DNA from: Acidobacteriota bacterium
Lineage (GTDB): Bacteria; Acidobacteriota; Vicinamibacteria; Vicinamibacterales; CAVVIG01
Direction: 5' to 3'
Length of the DNA: 39,885 bases
Assembly: GCA_023265105.1 (NCBI GenBank)
Contig: JAHFUJ010000007.1
Location: 1 to 39,885, forward strand
Shown one piece after another: positions 1-7,353 of this stretch (its first letter is position 1; each line of letters starts with the position of its first letter). The translations under genes and the position numbers were made by a program. The notes under the pieces are model-generated. The model saw nothing but the letters and a program-made list of their open reading frames with translations. It was not told where the DNA came from and ran no database searches.

Positions 1-672
<672 letters not shown>

Positions 673-680
673 TTGCTTAC

Positions 681-770
681 GCTTTCAGCTTTCAGCTTTC
701 AGCTATCAGCCTTCAGCGTTCAGCCAAAGCGCTTGCCGCACTGAGAGCTGAGAGCTGACAGCTGACAGCT
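681..770. repeat. Two facing heptamer arrays between rpsG and fusA
   Basis: On the mRNA strand, starting just after the rpsG stop, there are about four 7-nt units (AGCTGTC twice, then AGCTCTC twice; 741-770), a 16-base spacer, then about six units of the form GCTGAAN/GCTGATA (681-724). Units of the first block are largely complementary to units of the second, so the transcript could fold into a long imperfect hairpin with several equivalent registers. The arrays fill the whole rpsG-fusA gap, and a shorter block of the same words lies in the rpsL-rpsG gap. Confidence 0.85.
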
Positions 771-774
771 ATTC

Positions 775-1248
775 CTACCATCGATAGTGTGCGAAAGCCT
801 TATTGGCCTCTGCCATCCGATGCGTGTCCTCTCGCTTCTTGACGGCGCCGCCGCGCAGGTTCGACGCGTCGAGCAGCTCGTTGGCGAGCTTCTCCTGCAT
901 CGTCTTGCCGTCGCCGCGCGAGGTCGCGTAGCCGACGATCCAGCGGATGCTCAGCGACAGGCGACGGTTCGGGTTCACTTCGACCGGCACCTGATAGTTG
1001 GAGCCGCCGACGCGGCGCGACTTCACTTCAAGGCTCGGCTTGACGTTGTCGATCGCCTTCTTGAAGACCTTCAACGGATCGTCTCCGGTCTTTTCCTTGA
1101 TGATGTCAAAGCTCTTATAGAGGATGCGTTCGGCCGTGCTCCGCTTGCCGTCGCTCATCACGCAGTTGATGAACTTGCTGACGAGCGCGCTCTGATAGAG
1201 CGGGTCGGCCGCGATGTCGCGCTTGGGAATCTCTCGTCTACGTGGCAT
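775..1248 (-). CDS. rpsG: 30S ribosomal protein S7
   Basis: Primary 16S rRNA-binding protein that nucleates the 30S head. The 157-residue product begins [16 protein letters not shown] and carries the S7 core ([36 protein letters not shown]) and a C-terminus ending AFAHYRW, all standard for bacterial S7 of about 156 residues. ATG at 1248 is preceded by an AAAGAG-like weak ribosome site. Second gene of the str operon, 31 bp after rpsL and about 100 bp before fusA. S7 is the classical autogenous regulator of this operon in Escherichia coli by binding the rpsL-rpsG spacer; here that spacer is short and contains heptamer repeats, so conservation of that mechanism cannot be assumed. Confidence 0.98.
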   Translation of the reverse strand: MPRRREIPKRDIAADPLYQSALVSKFINCVMSDGKRSTAERILYKSFDIIKEKTGDDPLKVFKKAIDNVKPSLEVKSRRVGGSNYQVPVEVNPNRRLSLSIRWIVGYATSRGDGKTMQEKLANELLDASNLRGGAVKKREDTHRMAEANKAFAHYRW

Positions 1249-1256
1249 CTCTTTTT

Positions 1257-1274
1257 AGCTTTCAGCTGTCTGCC
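1257..1274. repeat. Short heptamer block in the rpsL-rpsG gap
   Basis: On the mRNA strand this 18-base stretch reads as two to three degenerate copies of the same 7-nt words (GGCAGAC, AGCTGAA, AGCT) that make up the larger arrays between rpsG and fusA. It lies between the rpsL stop at 1280 and the rpsG start at 1248. Confidence 0.65.
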
Positions 1275-1279
1275 ATTTT

Positions 1280-1654
1280 CTACGCCTTTGGTCTCTTCGC
1301 TCCGTACTTCGAACGCCCTTGTTTGCGCCCCTGCACGCCCACCGCGTCGAGCGTGCCGCGGACGACGTGGTAGCGGACGCCAGGCAGGTCTTTCACGCGG
1401 CCGCCGCGGATGAGCACGAGCGAGTGTTCTTGCAGGTTGTGGCCGACGCCCGGAATGTAAGTCGTCACTTCGATGCCGTTGGTCAAACGCACGCGTGCCA
1501 CTTTTCTGAGCGCCGAGTTCGGCTTCTTCGGCGTTTGCGTGAAGACGCGGACGCAAACGCCGCGCTTCTGCGGACTGTTCTGCAGGGCCGGACTCTTCGT
1601 CTTGCTGACAATCTTCTTGCGACCGTTTCTGACGAGCTGACTGATCGTCGGCAT
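1280..1654 (-). CDS. rpsL: 30S ribosomal protein S12
   Basis: Decoding-centre protein of the 30S subunit. The 124-residue sequence has the hallmark stretches [12 protein letters not shown]-like (here [13 protein letters not shown]), [11 protein letters not shown] and [13 protein letters not shown]. Lys43 and Lys88, the residues whose substitution gives streptomycin resistance in other bacteria, are both lysine, so no known resistance substitution is visible at those positions. First gene of the str operon: upstream there is no rpoC but a gap of about 480 bp with a candidate promoter and then a divergent gene. ATG at 1654 follows the tandem 24-bp repeats of the leader. Confidence 0.98.
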   Translation of the reverse strand: MPTISQLVRNGRKKIVSKTKSPALQNSPQKRGVCVRVFTQTPKKPNSALRKVARVRLTNGIEVTTYIPGVGHNLQEHSLVLIRGGRVKDLPGVRYHVVRGTLDAVGVQGRKQGRSKYGAKRPKA

Positions 1655-1672
1655 TGACTTGCGTCTTTCTTG

Positions 1673-1736
1673 ATCCGGGGGCCCTACCCTTGCTCAATCC
1701 GGGGGCCCTGCCGTTTCTCAATCCGGGGGCCCTACC
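1673..1736. repeat. 24-bp direct repeat, three copies, in the rpsL leader
   Basis: The word ATCCGGGGGCCCT(A/G)CC begins at 1673, 1697 and 1721, a period of exactly 24 bp. Copies one and two also share the end (TGCTCA, TTTCTCA); copy three diverges after the core. Each copy contains the palindrome GGGCCC. The block starts 19 bp upstream of the rpsL ATG, inside the inferred 5' leader of the str operon. Confidence 0.9.
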
Positions 1737-1976
1737 CCGGCCGCCGGCGTCCACATGACAGCACGCTCGCACCGCCGACGCCTCAGCGGTCGATTTGTCG
1801 CTCCAGGCCTGGAAGCCCTAAAGGCTTGGCGCCTGAAAACCTTGGCTACCCTATGCTCGTAGTAATTCGCGCGATCGGACGGTCGTTCCCGAAACACGGG
1901 ACCGAGACGCTTCCTGAGCGGCTTGTTCTTTGCTCCGGCGCTAGATAGGGTGTCCTAGCTCCGACAGAACCTGACG

Positions 1977-2006
1977 AATATAGCACGCCGGCTGCTGGCG
2001 GCGCAA
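1977..2006 (-). promoter_or_regulatory. Candidate sigma-70-type promoter of the str operon
   Basis: Read on the minus strand: a -35-like TTGCGC (2001-2006), an 18-bp spacer and a -10-like TATATT (1977-1982). Start would be near 1970, giving a leader of about 315 nt before rpsL. It is the best match I could find in the gap by eye; the -35 box is only half consensus. Confidence 0.4.
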
Positions 2007-2117
2007 CTCCCGGTCGAGACCGAACCCCTTGCATCAAGATCGCGTAAAGGGTCGTGTATATTGATACGGTTCCATCTGAAGAACGGCTTTCGTTGGGCGC
2101 GGTGAGTTCAACGCGCT

Positions 2118-2123
2118 AAGGAG
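2118..2123 (+). promoter_or_regulatory. Ribosome binding site deciding the TTG start
   Basis: AAGGAG, 9 bases before the TTG at 2133. It supports the TTG start of the YceI-like gene, for which no upstream ATG or GTG is suitable. Confidence 0.7.
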
Positions 2124-2132
2124 AGTGAGAGG

Positions 2133-2843
2133 TTGAAGTCACATAGCCGTATCGTGGCACTGATCGCTGGTCTCGCCGTGCTTGGACTCAGTGGCTCGCC
2201 AACCTCGGCTCGGACACCGGCAGGAGCTGGTCAGGGACGAGGAGGCGCAGGAGGCTCGGCCGCGCCAGCTCCGGCCCCGACGGGTCCGCCAACTCCGTCC
2301 AAGCTCGAGATATCCGAGGGAACCAAGGCGAGGTACAAGGTGCAAGAACAGCTCGTCGGAATCGCCTTTTTTAGCGAGGCTGTGGGCACGACCGAGGCGG
2401 TCACTGGCACAATCGTGCTTGGGGCGGATAGCTCCATCAACAGTAGTCAGTCCAAGCTGATCGTCGACCTGCGCACCCTCAGGAGCGATCAGCAGTTGCG
2501 CGACGGGTACCTTCAGCGCACGACACTCCAGACTGACAAGTTTCCACTTCTTGAATTCGTTCCGCGTCGTGCGGTTGGCTTGCCGTCTCCGCTTCCGGCG
2601 TCCCCACGACCCCAAGCGGTAGGGTTTCAGCTCATCGGCGATATGGCCCTTCACGGCGTCACAAAAGAAGTCGTCTGGAACGTCGTAGCGACGGTTACCG
2701 CCGACACCGTTGCGGGGCGTGCCACGACCACGTTGCTCTTCTCGACGCTTGGTTTGAGCAAGCCATCGGTCCCGCTTCTACTGAGCGTCGACGACAAGAT
2801 TCAACTTGAAGTCGAGTTCAAGTGTAAGCGCACGGCGTTGTAG
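2133..2843 (+). CDS. YceI-family exported protein
   Basis: 236 residues. The N-terminus is a signal peptide (hydrophobic stretch IVALIAGLAVLGL, likely cleavage near SPTSA), followed by a Gly/Ala/Pro-rich linker (about residues 28-55) and a YceI-type lipocalin-like domain: GTIVLGADSSINSS, DLRTLRSDQQLRDGYL, the TDKFPLLEF segment and LHGVTKEVVW. YceI proteins bind long isoprenoid or lipid molecules in a beta-barrel; the ligand here is unknown. The start is TTG at 2133, chosen because AAGGAG (2118-2123) sits 9 bases upstream and the signal peptide begins immediately. The gene is alone on its strand, divergent from the str operon and convergent with the PP2C gene. Confidence 0.85.
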   Translation: MKSHSRIVALIAGLAVLGLSGSPTSARTPAGAGQGRGGAGGSAAPAPAPTGPPTPSKLEISEGTKARYKVQEQLVGIAFFSEAVGTTEAVTGTIVLGADSSINSSQSKLIVDLRTLRSDQQLRDGYLQRTTLQTDKFPLLEFVPRRAVGLPSPLPASPRPQAVGFQLIGDMALHGVTKEVVWNVVATVTADTVAGRATTTLLFSTLGLSKPSVPLLLSVDDKIQLEVEFKCKRTAL

Positions 2844-2911
2844 CGACGCGCGTCGCTACTGTCATTTCGCTCAGGAGTCAGCCGTCGTGTGGATCTCAAC
2901 GTTCGACGGCT
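2841..2911. terminator. Two dyads between convergent genes, possible bidirectional terminator
   Basis: TAGCGACGC/GCGTCGCTA is a perfect 18-bp palindrome at 2841-2858 whose first three bases are the stop codon of the YceI-like gene. A second dyad, AGCCGTCG (2880-2887) with CGACGGCT (2904-2911), is perfect over 8 bp with a 16-base loop. They lie between two converging genes. Neither is followed by a run of T, so intrinsic termination is uncertain. Confidence 0.4.
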
Positions 2912-2972
2912 TGCCACCAAACGAGGTGCATGTCGGCGTTGGGATCACGCGCGTTTTCTGCTTTCGTTTGCG

Positions 2973-3815
2973 TTAGTCCGGAAGGTACCGCGCCACGACA
3001 GCCGTACAGTTGTCTCGACTGCCGCGCGACAGGGCGGCGCGGACGATCTTGGCCGCAATCTCGGCGACGTGATCGTTTTCAGCGAGCAGCCGCTCCAGGC
3101 GCCGCTCGTCCAGCACGTCGTGCACACCATCGGTCGACAAGAGCAGCAATTCCCCACCCGTCAGCCTCTCTTCGACGAGATGGACGTCGGTGCGCGGTCG
3201 CGCGCCCACGGCGTTTGTCAGCACATTCCGCATTGGATGATGCCGCAGGATCGCCGGATCGGCGTCCGCGTCGTCGGCCAGCACTGAAGCCATCCACGAA
3301 TCGTCGTGCGTGAGTTGGCGAATCCGGTTGTTTGCGACCAGATACAGGCGGCTGTCGCCGACGTGCCCGACCGAGAGTCTCGTCCCCTCGATCATCGCCG
3401 CGACGACCGTCGTGCCCATGCCGGCGTACCCGTCTGAGCTGACGGCGGTCTCGAGAATCTGCATGTTGGCAAGGTGGATCGCCGTGCGAAGCTGATTGCC
3501 GGTTTCCGACAGCGACGGATCGAACCCGAAGGGCCAGGTCCGGGCGTTGTCCGCGCGCTGGAAGTCGTGGAAGCCGGCGATGAAATCGACGGCCGCGTCG
3601 ACCGCCATCCGCGCGGCGACTTCGCCGGCGTTGTGGCCGCCCATGCCGTCGGCGACGACACAGAGGCGCAGCTCCTCGTCGATCGCGAAGTAGTCTTCGT
3701 TAGTGAGCCGGACCCGGCCCTTTTCGGTTACCCCGTACGCCTGCAACACGCGACACCCTTGAAGGTCTGGTGCTGTATCGGCCACCGGACATGCCTTCGA
3801 CAGCGGTGTGCACAT
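2973..3815 (-). CDS. PP2C-family serine/threonine protein phosphatase
   Basis: 280 residues, cytosolic, a metal-dependent phosphatase of the stand-alone bacterial PstP/PrpC type. The motifs appear in order: RLTNEDYF (Asp41), VVADGMGGHNAGE (Asp56), GMGTTVVA (131-138), GHVGDSRLYL (Asp154), LTHDDSW, NVLTNAVG, LLLLSTDGVHDV (Asp229) and SRDNCTAVV (Asp268); the acidic metal ligands are all present, so the enzyme should be active. It has no membrane segment. No Ser/Thr kinase or FHA protein lies beside it, so its substrate cannot be guessed. ATG at 3815 is used; about 25 residues precede the conserved domain, so a slightly later start is possible. Confidence 0.92.
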   Translation of the reverse strand: MCTPLSKACPVADTAPDLQGCRVLQAYGVTEKGRVRLTNEDYFAIDEELRLCVVADGMGGHNAGEVAARMAVDAAVDFIAGFHDFQRADNARTWPFGFDPSLSETGNQLRTAIHLANMQILETAVSSDGYAGMGTTVVAAMIEGTRLSVGHVGDSRLYLVANNRIRQLTHDDSWMASVLADDADADPAILRHHPMRNVLTNAVGARPRTDVHLVEERLTGGELLLLSTDGVHDVLDERRLERLLAENDHVAEIAAKIVRAALSRGSRDNCTAVVARYLPD

Positions 3816-3869
3816 AACGACTCATTGGACGCCGCCCCGGCCAGGGACGACGAGGGCGCCGCCGAGCGG

Positions 3870-3891
3870 GCGCACAAATCCACTTGTGCGC
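3870..3891. promoter_or_regulatory. Perfect 8-bp dyad upstream of the SnoaL-like gene
   Basis: GCGCACAA (3870-3877), six-base spacer ATCCAC, TTGTGCGC (3884-3891). It lies between the divergent PP2C and SnoaL-like genes, 45 bp before the start of the latter. It could be an operator for a dimeric regulator or a 5' hairpin in the transcript. No regulator family is identified. Confidence 0.5.
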
Positions 3892-3925
3892 GGCGGACGT
3901 AAAAGGTGGCAGAATCTACAGCCTC

Positions 3926-3931
3926 AGGAGG
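3926..3931 (+). promoter_or_regulatory. Consensus ribosome binding site
   Basis: AGGAGG, 5 bases before the ATG at 3937. It selects that ATG over an in-frame ATG 43 codons upstream, whose extra residues look non-coding and overlap the dyad at 3870-3891. Confidence 0.85.
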
Positions 3932-3936
3932 CGAAT

Positions 3937-4350
3937 ATGCAGGAAGCTCAGAATACCCAGGTTGTTCAGGCGGCCTACGCCGCGTTCGGCCGCAGCGACG
4001 TCCAAGGGGTGCTCGCCGTTATGCACGACGACATCCTGTGGAAGCCGGTCACCGGCGCGGCACGGCACGTGCCGACGGCGGGCGAACGGCGTGGCAAGGC
4101 GGCAGTCGGCGAGTTTTTCAAGATCGTTGGCGAGACGATCGCGTTCAGCCGGTTCGAGCCGCGCGAGTTCATCGCGCAGGGTGACAAGGTCGTGACGCTC
4201 GGGCACTACACCGGGAAAACGCCTGCGGGCAAGACTTTCGATTCCGATTTCGTGATGGTGTTCACGCTGCGCAACGGCAAGGTGAGCCAGTTCCAAGAAT
4301 TCCTGGACAGTGCCGCGATCAACGCCGCATTCGAGACAGCAGCGGTTTAG
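3937..4350 (+). CDS. SnoaL/NTF2-like domain protein (ketosteroid-isomerase-like)
   Basis: 137 residues forming a single NTF2-like fold: VVQAAYAAFGRSDVQGVLAV at the N-terminus (cone helices), HDDILWKPV, the GKAAVGEFF segment, and the C-terminal strands KVVTLGHYTGKT, FVMVFTLRNGKVSQF and QEFLDS. This family includes small isomerases and polyketide cyclases but also many proteins of unknown ligand; no catalytic assignment can be made. The start at 3937 is fixed by AGGAGG. It ends 11 bp from the convergent HTH gene at 4362. It has no signal peptide, so it is probably cytosolic. Confidence 0.85.
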   Translation: MQEAQNTQVVQAAYAAFGRSDVQGVLAVMHDDILWKPVTGAARHVPTAGERRGKAAVGEFFKIVGETIAFSRFEPREFIAQGDKVVTLGHYTGKTPAGKTFDSDFVMVFTLRNGKVSQFQEFLDSAAINAAFETAAV

Positions 4351-4361
4351 CCGCCACAGGC

Positions 4362-5009
4362 CTACAGGCGCTCGGAGCTGCGCAGGAGTCGGAGGAACCT
4401 TTGGGCTCCTGCGCGGTGCGCCGACGGGTGCCGGCTGGCCAGATAGGTCTCGATGGCCCAGACGGCGGGTGTGCAGCCGAGCGTCGCGAGCGCGACGGCG
4501 TGATAGAGCATCGCGCACGCCGCGAGCGACGACGCCTTTCCGATCGGAAGAATCGCGGACAGGGTCAGCGCCGCAGTCAGCACGGCGGAGGCATCGGCGA
4601 TTGCTGCAACGATCCGGCCGGTCTGGGAAAACGCCAGCGGCGGAAGTTCGGGTTCGGGAGAGGAGGCTCGTCGATCGTTCTCGGCGACGAGGTCGTCCTT
4701 CCATCGAAGGTCGTGCCCCATCAACGCGGCCTGTTCACGCACGACGCGTTCGGCGCGACGGTCGCCCTGCGGAAACCACCGGCAGAACTCATTGACCGTC
4801 ACAGTGGGATCGGCGCCGATTTCGAGTGCGTACGCGCGAAGGTAGGCGCGCGCGTAGATGCCGGCCGGCCAGCGCGAGAAGTCGTTCCTCTCCATCGCCG
4901 CCCACAGATCACGGCCGATCTTCGTGGCGGCGGCGATCTGCTCCAGCGTGACGCCCCGCTGCACACGCAAACGTCTCAGATTGGGTCCGAAGGCGTCCTG
5001 TTCACTCAT
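4362..5009 (-). CDS. RodZ-like helix-turn-helix membrane protein
   Basis: 215 residues. Residues 8-68 are the N-terminal HTH of the RodZ type (LRRLRVQRGVTLEQIAAATK, then GIYARAYLRAYA). A charged linker follows to about residue 125, then two hydrophobic stretches (about 133-156 and 160-190) and a short basic tail. Classical RodZ has one membrane helix and a periplasmic beta domain; here the C-terminal domain is missing and there are two helices, so a role in cell shape is doubtful and a membrane-tethered regulator is equally possible. The start at 5009 (MSEQDAF) is chosen because the domain begins at once and GAGGAG lies 12 bases upstream; an ATG 23 codons earlier has no ribosome site. Confidence 0.75.
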   Translation of the reverse strand: MSEQDAFGPNLRRLRVQRGVTLEQIAAATKIGRDLWAAMERNDFSRWPAGIYARAYLRAYALEIGADPTVTVNEFCRWFPQGDRRAERVVREQAALMGHDLRWKDDLVAENDRRASSPEPELPPLAFSQTGRIVAAIADASAVLTAALTLSAILPIGKASSLAACAMLYHAVALATLGCTPAVWAIETYLASRHPSAHRAGAQRFLRLLRSSERL

Positions 5010-5137
5010 CGACGTGGTCGACTCCTCGCAAGAATGCGACCACGGCACATGCAGCCGCCGTGGCCGCAAACGGCACACGGCGATTTCGGCAGTGTCTCAT
5101 TTTTCCACAGCCGATTACGATTCGCGCTACCGGAACG

Positions 5138-5614
5138 TTAGTCGAATTCGCGCCGCGGACCGGCCTGGTCCGGCCCAACGCGGCCGGCGGCGATGTCCGC
5201 CTTGAAGTAGTTCTCGCCGCGAATCGGCGCGCCCGCCAGACGCCGCAACATGGCCAACTGGCCAATGTGCGTCAGCGCGTCGGCGATCGGTCCTTGAAAC
5301 AGCTGCTCTGCCGGACATGACAGCGGCGCATTCGACGCCAGGTACTCGTCGAACTGGCGCAGCGTGTCGAAGAAGCGCCCGACTTCGCGGTCCCACGAAA
5401 GCGGCTGCGAATCGCGCCACACCTGAGCGCCTTTGGCGAGCGACAACGCCCAGTCGAAAAGATCTCCGATGTGGGTGAGAATCTGCGCCGGCGTTCGCGA
5501 TCCCTCGGCCACCCGATATGTCGCGAAGCTATCGGGAGCAGCCCGAAGCGCCTTGCCTCCGCGATAGGCGACGGTCGCGACGGTGTGGCGCAACAGGGCG
5601 TGGGCAGCGTCCAT
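5138..5614 (-). CDS. DinB-superfamily protein
   Basis: 158 residues, a four-helix-bundle metal-binding protein of the DinB/YfiT type. Typical landmarks are the first metal histidine in ILTHIGDLFDWAL (His48) and a second in DALTHIGQLAMLRRLAG (His116), followed by the RGENYFKADI motif often seen in this subfamily. Members are thiol transferases or of unknown function; the activity here is unknown. The ATG at 5614 is supported by GGAGGA 6 bases upstream. A longer upstream reading through the helicase tail is not credible. The gene follows the helicase by about 55 bp on the same strand, separated by a strong palindromic repeat that also ends in the ribosome site. Confidence 0.85.
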   Translation of the reverse strand: MDAAHALLRHTVATVAYRGGKALRAAPDSFATYRVAEGSRTPAQILTHIGDLFDWALSLAKGAQVWRDSQPLSWDREVGRFFDTLRQFDEYLASNAPLSCPAEQLFQGPIADALTHIGQLAMLRRLAGAPIRGENYFKADIAAGRVGPDQAGPRREFD

Positions 5615-5620
5615 CTCCGA

Positions 5621-5626
5621 TCCTCC
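5621..5626 (-). promoter_or_regulatory. Ribosome binding site at the edge of a repeat
   Basis: On the minus strand GGAGGA, 6 bases before the ATG at 5614. It begins one base after the palindromic repeat at 5628-5667, so the repeat insertion sits right at the translation start region. Confidence 0.7.
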
Positions 5627-5627
5627 A

Positions 5628-5667
5628 GGGGACAGGCCCCCTTGTCTTACACGGGGGGGCTGTCCCC
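5628..5667. repeat. Palindromic repeat, GGGGACAGG type
   Basis: GGGGACAGGCCCCC at the left and GGGGGGCTGTCCCC at the right are complementary except for one position, with a loop of about 12 bases containing TTGTCTTACA. It lies 2 bp beyond the helicase stop codon and abuts the DinB-like gene's ribosome site. It resembles the small REP-like elements scattered in acidobacterial genomes. There is no T run, so it is not an obvious intrinsic terminator. Confidence 0.8.
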
Positions 5668-5669
5668 GC

Positions 5670-7019
5670 CTACCGTTGTCGACTTCTCCACGACCGGCCC
5701 GGGCCGCGAGGATGATCGCGCCGATCGACGACGGGGCCATGCGCCTGGCCTGTTCGTGGGGCGCCCTGCCATCCCTGCTCGGCCGCGAGGCGGCGAGTGG
5801 CTTTCTCTTTCGCGCGGGCGCGCTCCTGGGTCTTCCTGGCGCGGATCTCCGCGATTCGCTGCGCCAGCGGCACTTCGAGCCGCGCCTCCTGGCGCGCCGT
5901 GTAATCGAAGTCGGGCACGGTGACGCGCGGCAGCCGGTGGCCGATCGCGCGCTCGATCGCGCGCAAATCGCCCTCTTCTTCGGGTGACACAAAGGTAAAC
6001 GCGGCGCCGGTGGCTTCGGCGCGCGCCGTGCGTCCGACGCGGTGGATGTAATCGTCTGGGACCACCGGCACGTCGAAATTCACGACGTGCCCCAGCGCAG
6101 TGACGTCGATCCCGCGCGCGGCGATGTCGGTGGCGACAAGGACGCGGTACTTTCCGCTCTTGAATCCAGCCAGCGCTTCGGTCCGCTGCGGCTGGGACCG
6201 GTTGCCGTGAATGCGCTCGGCCTTGAGCCCGTGCTCCACGAGATGTTTCGCGAGCCGATTGGCGCGATGTTTCGTCCGCGTGAAGACGAGCGCGTCGTGC
6301 ATGTCGCCCTTGTGCAACAGCCTGACCAGCAGCGCCGGCTTGAGATGCTGCGGCACGGGATAGACCGCATGCGTGATCCCGACGGCGGGCGCCGAGCGCC
6401 GCTCGATATTGATCATCGCCGGTTGCTTGAGCATCTCGCGCGACAGTTCCGCAATGGGCGCCGGCATCGTCGCGCTGAAGAACAGCGTCTGGCGCCTGGC
6501 CGGCAGATGCCGGAGGATCCGGCGGATGTCGGGCAGGAAGCCCATGTCGAGCATGCGATCCGCCTCGTCGAGCACGAGGTGCTCGAGGCCGGCGAGCCTG
6601 GCGTACGGCATACGGAAATGATCGAGCAGGCGGCCGGGTGTGCCGACGATCACGTCGACGCCGCTCCGGAAGGCATGCTCTTGTGGTCCCATGCCGACGC
6701 CGCCGAAGACCGACGCGGCGGTGATCGGTGTGTGGACCGCGAGGTCGTTGAGATCTTCAAGAATCTGGGCCGCGAGCTCGCGCGTCGGGGTGATCACAAG
6801 CGCGCGGGTCACGCCCCGCGGGCGATCCAGCAGCTTGTGGAGGATCGGGAGCAGAAATGCGGCGGTCTTGCCGCTGCCGGTCATCGCACAGGCGAGCACG
6901 TCGCGCCCTTCGAACGCCGGCGGAATCGCGTCAGCCTGAATCGGCGTCGGTCGGACAAACCCGAGATCTTTGAGGCCCCTGAGGAGACTGGGATGAAGTT
7001 TCAGATGACTGAACGGCAC
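5670..7019 (-). CDS. DEAD-box RNA helicase, RhlE type
   Basis: 449 residues, an ATP-dependent RNA unwinding enzyme of the cytosol. Motifs in order: Q motif GFVRPTPIQ (20-28), motif I AMTGSGKT (45-52), PTREL (78-82), TPGR (127-130), DEAD (151-154), SAT (182-184), the ARGIDV region and HRVGRTAR (326-333). The tail from about residue 375 is rich in Arg, Lys, Ala and Glu, as in RhlE-like helicases that use it to bind RNA. The start is GTG at 7019. Downstream is the DinB-like gene; upstream are two repeat families. Nothing essential is missing. Confidence 0.93.
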   Translation of the reverse strand: MPFSHLKLHPSLLRGLKDLGFVRPTPIQADAIPPAFEGRDVLACAMTGSGKTAAFLLPILHKLLDRPRGVTRALVITPTRELAAQILEDLNDLAVHTPITAASVFGGVGMGPQEHAFRSGVDVIVGTPGRLLDHFRMPYARLAGLEHLVLDEADRMLDMGFLPDIRRILRHLPARRQTLFFSATMPAPIAELSREMLKQPAMINIERRSAPAVGITHAVYPVPQHLKPALLVRLLHKGDMHDALVFTRTKHRANRLAKHLVEHGLKAERIHGNRSQPQRTEALAGFKSGKYRVLVATDIAARGIDVTALGHVVNFDVPVVPDDYIHRVGRTARAEATGAAFTFVSPEEEGDLRAIERAIGHRLPRVTVPDFDYTARQEARLEVPLAQRIAEIRARKTQERARAKEKATRRLAAEQGWQGAPRTGQAHGPVVDRRDHPRGPGRSWRSRQR

Positions 7020-7085
7020 AGGTCATTATGGCAGGGTCTAGTACGGGGCGTCCGGCTTCCCAGCCTATGAAGAGATCGCGCTAAA

Positions 7086-7175
7086 CGCGGAGGCCGCAGA
7101 GACCGCAGAGGAAATCCTCAAAACGATTCTCTGCGAGTTCTGCGCGCTCTGCGTTCAAACGTGGCTTTTTTTCAC
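7086..7175 (-). repeat. Dispersed GCAGAG-type repeat, copy 1
   Basis: Read on the minus strand from 7175: GTGAAAAAAAG, then CACGTTT, then CGCAGAG, CGCAGA and CGCAGAG spaced by a few bases, then GAGAATC and a partly self-complementary tail (CTCTGCGG, CTCTGCGG). The same order of words occurs on the plus strand at 28768-28850. It fills the upstream region of the helicase gene. No coding frame is apparent. Confidence 0.75.
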
Positions 7176-7184
7176 AACCTCTTC

Positions 7185-7353
7185 AGCCGGACCGTCGCCG
7201 GTACGTAGTGTCGTCGGTACGTGGTGTCCGGCTTTAGCCGGACCGTCGTCGGTACGTAGTGTCCGGCTTTAGCCGGACCGTCGTCGGTACGTAGTGTCCG
7301 GCTTTAGCCGGACCGTCGTCGGTACGTGGTGTCCGGCTTTAGCCGGACCGTCG
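7185..7353. repeat. Tandem 35-bp palindromic array
   Basis: Three exact-length 35-bp units lie at 7236-7270, 7271-7305 and 7306-7340, preceded by a 51-bp variant (7185-7235) with an internal duplication and followed by a 13-bp partial unit. Each unit runs AGCCGGACCGTCGTCGG, TACGTAGTGT (or TACGTGGTGT), CCGGCTTT. At every junction GTCCGGCT-TT-AGCCGGAC forms a perfect 8-bp stem with a 2-base loop. There are no unique spacers, so it is not a CRISPR array. The last codons and stop of the DDAH gene lie inside it. Confidence 0.95.

Larger units (their letters stand above)
1655..2132. other. Gene-free gap between rpsL and the YceI-like gene
   Basis: 478 bp between divergent genes. It holds, from left to right, the 24-bp triplicate, a stretch with small dyads on the minus strand (AAGCC/GGCTT around 1819-1833 and CCAGGCCTGG at 1803-1812), the candidate str promoter, and the AAGGAG ribosome site of the downstream plus-strand gene. 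Short open frames here have no protein-like features; one merely translates the 24-bp repeats. No RNA gene was recognised. Confidence 0.6.

Noticed and set aside
1158-1772. 204-codon minus-strand frame covering rpsL and the leader, with repeated GRAPGL residues
   Set aside because: It overlaps rpsL and rpsG in another frame; the repeated residues are just the translation of the 24-bp DNA repeat.
3808-3936. Upstream in-frame extension of the SnoaL-like gene by 43 residues
   Set aside because: The extension is Arg/Pro-rich and not domain-like, and a consensus AGGAGG selects the ATG at 3937.
7160-7175. T-rich run after a GC-rich segment as an intrinsic terminator
   Set aside because: It lies upstream of the helicase gene on the wrong side of any transcript end and is part of the dispersed repeat conserved at 28768.
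7185-7353. CRISPR array
   Set aside because: The units are contiguous 35-bp tandem copies with no unique spacers, and no cas genes are present.
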